From Lysobacteraceae bacterium (GTDB lineage Bacteria > Pseudomonadota > Gammaproteobacteria > Xanthomonadales > Xanthomonadaceae): a DNA stretch of 34,606 bases. The position numbers and the translations under genes were made by a program. Below, piece by piece: positions 16,171-20,852 of this stretch. The stretch spans positions 1 to 34,606 of the forward strand of contig SSEV01000173.1 in assembly GCA_008015095.1 (NCBI GenBank). The letters are read 5' to 3'. Position 1 is the stretch's first letter. Each line of letters opens with the position of its first letter. The notes below the pieces were generated by a model. The model was not told the DNA's origin. It did not search any database and saw nothing but the letters and a program-made list of their open reading frames with translations.

Positions 16171-16347
16171 TCATATGCCCAGCAAGCGCGCGATCGCCAG
16201 CATTACCTGGGGGTCGCGCAGCCGTTCATGGAGTTGATGCATGCGCGCATCGTGATCCGCGCGCGATTGAACGCTTGACTCCGACGTCCCGATGTTGTCG
16301 TGCTCTTCGAACAGGTAATGCATGATTTCTTCCATTCCGTCGTCCAT
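16171..16347 (-). CDS. Small acidic protein of the reb operon (58 residues)
   Basis: A 58-residue ORF, short enough to be missed by common cut-offs. The product begins MDDGMEEIMHYLFEEHDNIG and ends DPQVMLAIARLLGI; it is acidic, His-rich and predicted helical. It resembles a coding sequence, not a chance frame. It has an ATG at 16347 behind a purine-rich GGAGACGGTGGG, an in-frame stop shortly upstream, and a stop at 16171 directly abutting the next gene's possible GTG start, leaving 21 bp to its preferred ATG. The overlapping 64-residue frame at 16203-16397 is Cys/Arg-rich without such features and was rejected. It lies between the deaminase-like enzyme and the 220-residue protein. An immunity, adaptor or regulator role for the enzyme is possible but unsupported. 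Confidence 0.7.
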   Translation of the reverse strand: MDDGMEEIMHYLFEEHDNIGTSESSVQSRADHDARMHQLHERLRDPQVMLAIARLLGI

Positions 16348-16454
16348 CCCACCGTCTCCATCTCCGCCTTACGGTCCTGTCCGTCATCGCCAGGCATCGC
16401 GATGCGCTCTCGTTGCGGGCCCCATGCGCGACTCGGGCGACGGACTCCGAAACG

Positions 16455-18677
16455 CTAACGCCTCTTCTGGCGCACCACCACCACCGACGATGGCGCCTTA
16501 TAGCCCTCGAAGGTGACGAGCACATGCCCTTCGTCTGCGATAGGCGGCGCGTTCTCGCTCACAGTGGTGCTCCAATACGCGCCCGCGACACGAAGCATCA
16601 GCACCTGCAGCGTATCGAGCATGGCGTTGTTCACGCGGGTCTGGCCGGCCGGCAACAACCGATAGGCGACCATGAACAGCATGCGCAGAAACTCGTCCTG
16701 CAGATCGGTGTGCTCGACGCCTTGTCCGTCCGCCCCGAGCAGATAGGAGCGCCAGTTCTGGAACACGGTGCAGACCCGCGCCATCGCCTGGAACCAGTAC
16801 GCGCGCGAAGTCAGTCCACCGATAATCTCCAGCACCAGATGTTTGTACATGCCGTAAGTGTCATCGACTTCGCCCGCGATCGGACCGAGCGCGGCATCGA
16901 GGATTTCGAGGATGCGCTGTTGATTCACTTCGTTATCGAGGATCTCGCGCAGGGTGCCTTGGCCGCGGCTGATTTCCATCAGCGTCTGCGCCTGCGCCTG
17001 AGTCAAAGAATCGCTGCCCATATAGGCCACCGCATCGCTCGCCGCGACCAGCACGTCGGTTTCGATATAGCCTTCAAGGTGGCGGAATCCCTTGTTGATG
17101 CGATACCCCTCGCGCGAACCGAACAGGCCCGCCGCGCCGGTGATGGCGTTACTGCCCAGATTGGTGTCGAACGCGATGAGCGGAAACTTGGCGCCGACGT
17201 AACTGCGATAATAGAAATCGTGACCCAGACGCAGCGCGTAGATCGACTCCGGGGCAGTGAGCAACTCGTAATACGTCGATCCGTTCTGCTGTTCGGGAGG
17301 CTTGTCCTCCAACGCCTCGGTGATCGCCATCGCATTGCGCTTGCCGTTGTAAGCCACCCTTTCGCGGGTCAAAGCGCTGTTGATGTCGAATCTGTGCAGA
17401 AGCGTGCCTTTCCAGGTCAGGGAATTGTCGCGGAACATCTCGTCGAACAAGCCGGAGACGCCATTCAGCTTGTGCGCCGCCGCACCATGGGTGCCCAGCG
17501 CGTTGTCGGCCTGCTTCAGCCCGGTGTTGTATCCGCAGCGGACGATATAGCCACTGTATTTCCGCCAAAATCCGTCGCTAGCCGGTTCCGACGAATTGGC
17601 GAGGCAGTACCCGATCATCGATCGGTTGTCTGAACCTGAGCCGGCGCCCTCGCCGCAATGGATATGCACGGCCATGGCGTTCGCCCGGCTGTTGTCGACA
17701 TCTCCGAACGGCAGCACCGCCTCTCCAGAGGCATTGACCAGAAATTCAAACAGCGTGGCGTAATTGGATACCTTGTTCTCGGTGCCGAGCAGATCGAGTC
17801 CGATAATGTTGGCATTGCCCTGGCTGACCAGCAGCGGCAGGATCTTGTCGTTGAGATCGCGCCGCAGCGCGTCCTTCGATATGTAGCCGCTCGGCGTATG
17901 TGCGAGCAGGTTGTAACGAGTATCGAAGCGCTGATTGAACGCGATCGACACGGCGCTGGCGTTGGCGATCTCATCGACGCCTATCGCGACCTGATTGCAC
18001 AGCACGCCGCTCTGTTTGAGATAGGCGTAGGTCGCCAGCATCCACTGCTGATAGAGCCCTCTTCCGGCCGGACTTTCCAACAACTGCTTCATCATCGCCG
18101 ACCGGCTCTTGTACACGTCGTCGAACGGGGTGTATTTGTTGGCACTGTAGATCTTCCGGTTGAAATACCTCAGATATTCCAGCAGCGACTGTTCGTCGCG
18201 CGGTCCGATACCGGGAAGCACCACATTGCGCACCGCGCGATACAGCGTCGGCGCGCTGGCCGGCGCAGCCACGACCTCTTCCGGCAACAGCCATCGCTGC
18301 GCCAGCAGCACGCAAGCGACATAGATGTTCTCGGCCGCGCATTCGCCGCGCTCGTAGAGCACCGGATTGGCGCGGGTCGACAACAATGCGAACGGGTTTT
18401 CACGCTCCATCCACGCCAGCGCATGGACGAACAACGCTTTCTGCCCGACCATTTCCGCCGTGCGCTCATCGTTACCGCCAAGCAGCCCCAGCAGCGACAA
18501 TTCGCGGTCTTTCTCCCAGGTCGTGGTGATCTCGCCCTGGCCCAAATCGTATTTGATGAGGTAGTTGATCTCCGCCCGCGGCCCGCGATCGACCGGCAAT
18601 ATCCCCCCGAAATGACTGTGGTAGTCGTAGGGATAACGTTTTATCGAGGCATCCGAGGTCAGTTGAAAATAGGCCAT
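16455..18677 (-). CDS. Large adenosine-deaminase-superfamily enzyme in the reb operon
   Basis: A 740-residue protein with the ordered motifs of the adenosine deaminase (ADA) metal-hydrolase superfamily. H20xH22 lies in DYHSHFGG (ADA HLHLDG). GLDLLGTE (293-300) matches ADA GxDLxGxE. HCGE (340-343) matches ADA HAGE with its catalytic Glu. RLGH (483-486) matches RVGH. ASDAVAYMG (546-554) matches the metal-ligand Asp in SDDPAYFG. All metal and catalytic positions appear retained, so an active zinc-dependent purine (deoxy)nucleoside or nucleotide deaminase is likely. It is twice the ADA length: a long insertion separates HxH from GLDL, another of about 140 residues separates HCGE from RLGH, and a helical C-terminal part of about 190 residues follows. 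ATG 18677 has GGAGC upstream. Substrate and localisation are unknown; there is no signal peptide. Confidence 0.8.
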   Translation of the reverse strand: MAYFQLTSDASIKRYPYDYHSHFGGILPVDRGPRAEINYLIKYDLGQGEITTTWEKDRELSLLGLLGGNDERTAEMVGQKALFVHALAWMERENPFALLSTRANPVLYERGECAAENIYVACVLLAQRWLLPEEVVAAPASAPTLYRAVRNVVLPGIGPRDEQSLLEYLRYFNRKIYSANKYTPFDDVYKSRSAMMKQLLESPAGRGLYQQWMLATYAYLKQSGVLCNQVAIGVDEIANASAVSIAFNQRFDTRYNLLAHTPSGYISKDALRRDLNDKILPLLVSQGNANIIGLDLLGTENKVSNYATLFEFLVNASGEAVLPFGDVDNSRANAMAVHIHCGEGAGSGSDNRSMIGYCLANSSEPASDGFWRKYSGYIVRCGYNTGLKQADNALGTHGAAAHKLNGVSGLFDEMFRDNSLTWKGTLLHRFDINSALTRERVAYNGKRNAMAITEALEDKPPEQQNGSTYYELLTAPESIYALRLGHDFYYRSYVGAKFPLIAFDTNLGSNAITGAAGLFGSREGYRINKGFRHLEGYIETDVLVAASDAVAYMGSDSLTQAQAQTLMEISRGQGTLREILDNEVNQQRILEILDAALGPIAGEVDDTYGMYKHLVLEIIGGLTSRAYWFQAMARVCTVFQNWRSYLLGADGQGVEHTDLQDEFLRMLFMVAYRLLPAGQTRVNNAMLDTLQVLMLRVAGAYWSTTVSENAPPIADEGHVLVTFEGYKAPSSVVVVRQKRR

Positions 18678-18752
18678 GCTCCTGCTCCGACTCGATTCGG
18701 TAGTGACTGTCCTTGCGCATCAGCGTTTGCGCGCCGGTATCGGCGCCGGGCA

Positions 18753-18789
18753 CGGATGCGCACCGGTCCCGCGCTCCGGCACGCATCCG
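18753..18789. other. Hairpin between the RebB-fusion gene and the ADA-like gene
   Basis: CGGATGCG (18753-18760) and CGCATCCG (18782-18789) form an 8-bp stem; inside, CCGG pairs with CCGG after a 2-bp mismatch. It begins 7 bp after the upstream stop codon, with no T-run. It may stabilise or attenuate the operon mRNA, setting the ratio of structural protein to enzyme. Confidence 0.45.
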
Positions 18790-18796
18790 GCCGGCT

Positions 18797-19594
18797 TTAA
18801 CCCTTGGTGCGGTCGAGCAGATCGGAATACTTGCTGATGCTTTGGTCGATCTTGTCGATCGCGAAACTGGCGGATTCCGCTTCCATCGCGCCCGCCGCCG
18901 CGGCGACGGCGGCGGCGATGCCCATCAGGATGTCGGTCGCGAGCACGCCGAGCGCCTGTTCGGCGGCTTGCGGCAACTTGTCCTCGACGAAATCCTGCGT
19001 CATCTGCTTCAGCAGCACCGCCTGGCTGGCCAGTGCGAGTTTGCTCACCCCATCGAAATAGGCCGCCGCCGACTGCGCGACCAAACCCGACGCCTGGGTG
19101 ATCATCATGTTCGGACCAATCGCGATCTGCGATGCGGCGTAAGCCGTCGTTTCCGCATTGGTGGTGCGCACCGCCTGCACGATCTTTTGATTGAGTTCGG
19201 AACTGTCGGGCGGATCGGCGGCCATCTGCGCGAACAGCTGGTCGGTCATCTCCTTCAGTCTCGTCGGGCCCGGTTGCGCCGCCTGAGCAGGCTGCGCAGT
19301 TGCAGCGGCAGGAGCGTCGACGCCGGAAGCGCCGCCTGCGCCTGGCGCTGCGCCTGCCCCCGGATCCGCGCCTGGATCAGCGCCTGCAATCGTCGCTGCA
19401 TCGCTTGCGGGTCGAATCCGATCCGGGTCGTCCGCGTGGCTGTGTTCGGGCGGCTGCTCATCGTTGCGTGCTCCTGTGGCCGACGGAACCTCGGTGCCGG
19501 CTGCGGTCGGTGCGTCGTCTTTCTGCGCCGAGCTCGCACCGTCGCTCTTATCCGCACCGGATTTGGATTTCTTGCTCCAGAATGGAAAAGGCAT
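18797..19594 (-). CDS. Long-linker protein with RebB-like domain
   Basis: A 265-residue protein. Residues 1-12 are basic (PFWSKKSKSG). Residues 13-110 form a long low-complexity Ala/Gly/Pro/Asp linker (GADPGADPGAGAAPGAGGAS). Residues 134-200 form a helical segment that I align to RebB (LNQKIVQAVRTTNAETTAYA compared with VNEQITDAVTQTNVKVVAEA in the gene upstream). A second hydrophobic helix lies at about 212-237 (LGVLATDILMGIAAAVAAAA) and the tail is charged. The RebB similarity is weak but lies in the diagnostic N-terminal block. A RebB unit on a flexible arm would suit tethering of something to the R-body ribbon; this is inference. ATG 19594 has GGAG about 10 nt upstream. Confidence 0.7.
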   Translation of the reverse strand: MPFPFWSKKSKSGADKSDGASSAQKDDAPTAAGTEVPSATGARNDEQPPEHSHADDPDRIRPASDAATIAGADPGADPGAGAAPGAGGASGVDAPAAATAQPAQAAQPGPTRLKEMTDQLFAQMAADPPDSSELNQKIVQAVRTTNAETTAYAASQIAIGPNMMITQASGLVAQSAAAYFDGVSKLALASQAVLLKQMTQDFVEDKLPQAAEQALGVLATDILMGIAAAVAAAAGAMEAESASFAIDKIDQSISKYSDLLDRTKG

Positions 19595-19600
19595 CGCTCG

Positions 19601-19675
19601 TCACTCCTGTAAGCGTTCGTTCAAAATCTCCGCATGCTTCACGTCGCGTCCTCGTTCGGTCGTGGATCGCGCCAT
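19601..19675 (-). CDS. Possible 24-residue ORF in the reb operon
   Basis: ATG 19675 is preceded by AGGAGCAGAGAGGCG, a good ribosome-binding site, and encodes a short polar peptide (begins MARSTTERGRD, ends LNERLQE). Its stop codon lies in GGAGTGA, so it shares the ribosome site of the next gene. It could be a leader peptide coupling translation. There is no independent support for a product. Confidence 0.25.
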   Translation of the reverse strand: MARSTTERGRDVKHAEILNERLQE

Positions 19676-19772
19676 CGCCTCTCTGCTCCTTGCTCCACGC
19701 GCCTGCTAGGCAACCGCGGAGCTCGCGTGGATTTTTTGAACGGGCTCCAGGCACTGCGACTGCGCGATGGGA

Positions 19773-20027
19773 TCAACCACCGCCGCCGCCTCCGCCACCA
19801 CCGCCGCTTTCGCCGATCGCCATGATCAACGTGGCGGCTTTGGAGACGACCGCGGTCGAAATCTGGTTCAGCACCTGCTGGCTGTGCACTGCGTTCTGCA
19901 GCGAAATCCCGACCGAATGGCTGGCCACCTGATAAAGCGCCGCGATCGCCTGTGCAGGCGCCTCGGCGACGACCTTGACGTTGGTCTGAGTGACTGCATC
20001 CGTGATCTGCTCATTCACACCTGCCAT
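19773..20027 (-). CDS. RebB-family protein with poly-glycine tail (4)
   Basis: An 84-residue RebB protein whose N-terminal block is canonical (VNEQITDAVTQTNVKVVAEA, ALYQVASHSVGISLQNAVHS). The final third of the family, with KVAQTG and the C-terminal helix, is absent. It is replaced by IMAIGES and ten consecutive glycines before the stop. It is the first RebB gene after the sigma factor. ATG 20027 has GGAGA 6 nt upstream, a strong site. The glycine codons form a GGN repeat that could change length in frame by slippage. A truncated, glycine-tailed subunit could cap or modulate ribbon assembly; this is speculation. Confidence 0.88.
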   Translation of the reverse strand: MAGVNEQITDAVTQTNVKVVAEAPAQAIAALYQVASHSVGISLQNAVHSQQVLNQISTAVVSKAATLIMAIGESGGGGGGGGGG

Positions 20028-20143
20028 GTCTTCTCCTCGGCCACATCGGTGATTTGGCTGTCCGCCGCGCCATCCAGCAGCGCGTCGATGTAAGAACTAG
20101 AACGCCGTCGCGCAACGGCTGTGAACCAGCTGTCAGACTTCAT
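20015..20143 (-). CDS. Possible 42-residue ORF overlapping sigma-factor and RebB genes
   Basis: An ATG at 20143, 8 bp upstream of the sigma-factor stop codon, opens a 42-codon frame that runs through the intergenic gap and ends 13 bp inside the RebB gene. The product reads plausibly as protein: hydrophobic-basic start (MKSDSWFTAVARRR), then acidic and helical (YIDALLDGAADSQITDVAEE). GAGG lies directly against the ATG, too close for a good ribosome site, so expression would depend on coupling. It could be a small anti-sigma-like or leader peptide, or a chance frame in GC-rich DNA. Confidence 0.35.
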   Translation of the reverse strand: MKSDSWFTAVARRRSSSYIDALLDGAADSQITDVAEEKTWQV

Positions 20144-20705
20144 CCTCGTCGAGAGAATTGCGCAACCTGCGCCGCAACAGCTGAATCCGCTTGCGCGCGA
20201 CCGATTCGTTGATCCGCAAGCGATCGGCGATCACCGGATACGACAGGTCGTCGATGAAGCGATAGGAGAACAAGCGGCGATGTTCTTCCTTCATCGTCGC
20301 CACGACGGAAAACACCCGGCGTAACTGCTGCTCGATCTCCAACCCCTGCGGGTCATGGGATAGCCCGTGGCGCGGTTCGGCGGCGATCTCCTCATCACCG
20401 GAAAACTCGATGACCCGCTCTTCGCGGCCGTTGCGCCTGACGCTGTCGAGAAAGACATGGCGCAAGACCACAAACAGGAATCCGTTCGGATCGTTCAGCA
20501 TCTCCGGCGAGCGACGCATGAACACCAGCGCTTTCAGCGCAGTGCTCGCGATCAGATCCTCCGCGCGATCGGCCTGCCCGCTGGTCAGGCGCAAGGCACG
20601 TCTGCGCAGATCGGGCAATACCGCATTCCAGGCATTCACGAACATCTCATCGGCCGTGCGATGACGGACCTGACACCCTCGGGTGCCGCTGCGCCCCTGT
20701 TCCAT
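20133..20705 (-). CDS. Sigma-70 family (ECF-like) sigma factor of the reb operon
   Basis: RNA-polymerase sigma factor of 190 residues, the size of a two-domain ECF-type sigma. Region 2 lies at about 20-95 (DRAEDLIASTALKALVFM, then GFLFVVLRHVFLDSVRR). An acidic linker follows, and region 4 lies at about 140-185 with a helix-turn-helix (LSYPVIADRLRINESVARKRIQLLRRRL). The true start is ATG 20705, which has AAGGTGG 7 nt upstream; in-frame GTG 20735 and ATG 20723 lack a site. It is the first gene of the reb cluster, and no standard anti-sigma gene is adjacent. It could drive its own operon. Palindromes at 20758-20785 and 20805-20824 lie in its upstream region. Confidence 0.85.
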   Translation of the reverse strand: MEQGRSGTRGCQVRHRTADEMFVNAWNAVLPDLRRRALRLTSGQADRAEDLIASTALKALVFMRRSPEMLNDPNGFLFVVLRHVFLDSVRRNGREERVIEFSGDEEIAAEPRHGLSHDPQGLEIEQQLRRVFSVVATMKEEHRRLFSYRFIDDLSYPVIADRLRINESVARKRIQLLRRRLRNSLDEDEV

Positions 20706-20757
20706 CGTCGTTCCACCTTCCATAGTCCGGCGCACAGTCTTGTCGCGACCGCACGCG

Positions 20758-20785
20758 AAGCGCTGTCACCTGGGTAACAGCGCTT
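20758..20785. promoter_or_regulatory. Palindrome upstream of the sigma-factor gene (candidate operator)
   Basis: A perfect 9-bp inverted repeat, AAGCGCTGT and ACAGCGCTT, with a 10-bp centre, lies 53-80 bp before the sigma-factor start. The centre itself has partial symmetry. It could be a dimeric-regulator site for the reb operon or part of the upstream gene's 3' end. Confidence 0.4.
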
Positions 20786-20804
20786 GACCGGCTTTACGGA
20801 AAGC

Positions 20805-20824
20805 TGCGTCCCGATCGGGACGCA
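20805..20824 (-). terminator. Palindrome after the ABC permease gene
   Basis: A fully symmetric 20-bp sequence (TGCGTCCCGA then its complement) lies 28 bp past the permease stop codon. As RNA it gives an 8-bp stem with a GATC loop, followed on the minus strand by GCTTTCC. It is a probable terminator, though perfect symmetry also suits a protein site. Confidence 0.45.
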
Positions 20825-20852
20825 TCGAACGCGATGGATGAAGTCGGCGCTG

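Noticed and set aside
16203..16397. 64-residue frame in the reb operon
   Set aside because: Composition is not protein-like, and the overlapping 58-residue frame at 16171-16347 has better start, stop and composition.
17658..18800. 380-residue plus-strand frame opposite the ADA-like gene
   Set aside because: It is rich in Arg/His/Gln with no domain, and mirrors the minus-strand gene that has clear ADA motifs.
14327..20705. Assigning the reb locus as a RADAR anti-phage system
   Set aside because: No RdrA-type ATPase is present in the window; only the ADA superfamily and size are shared.
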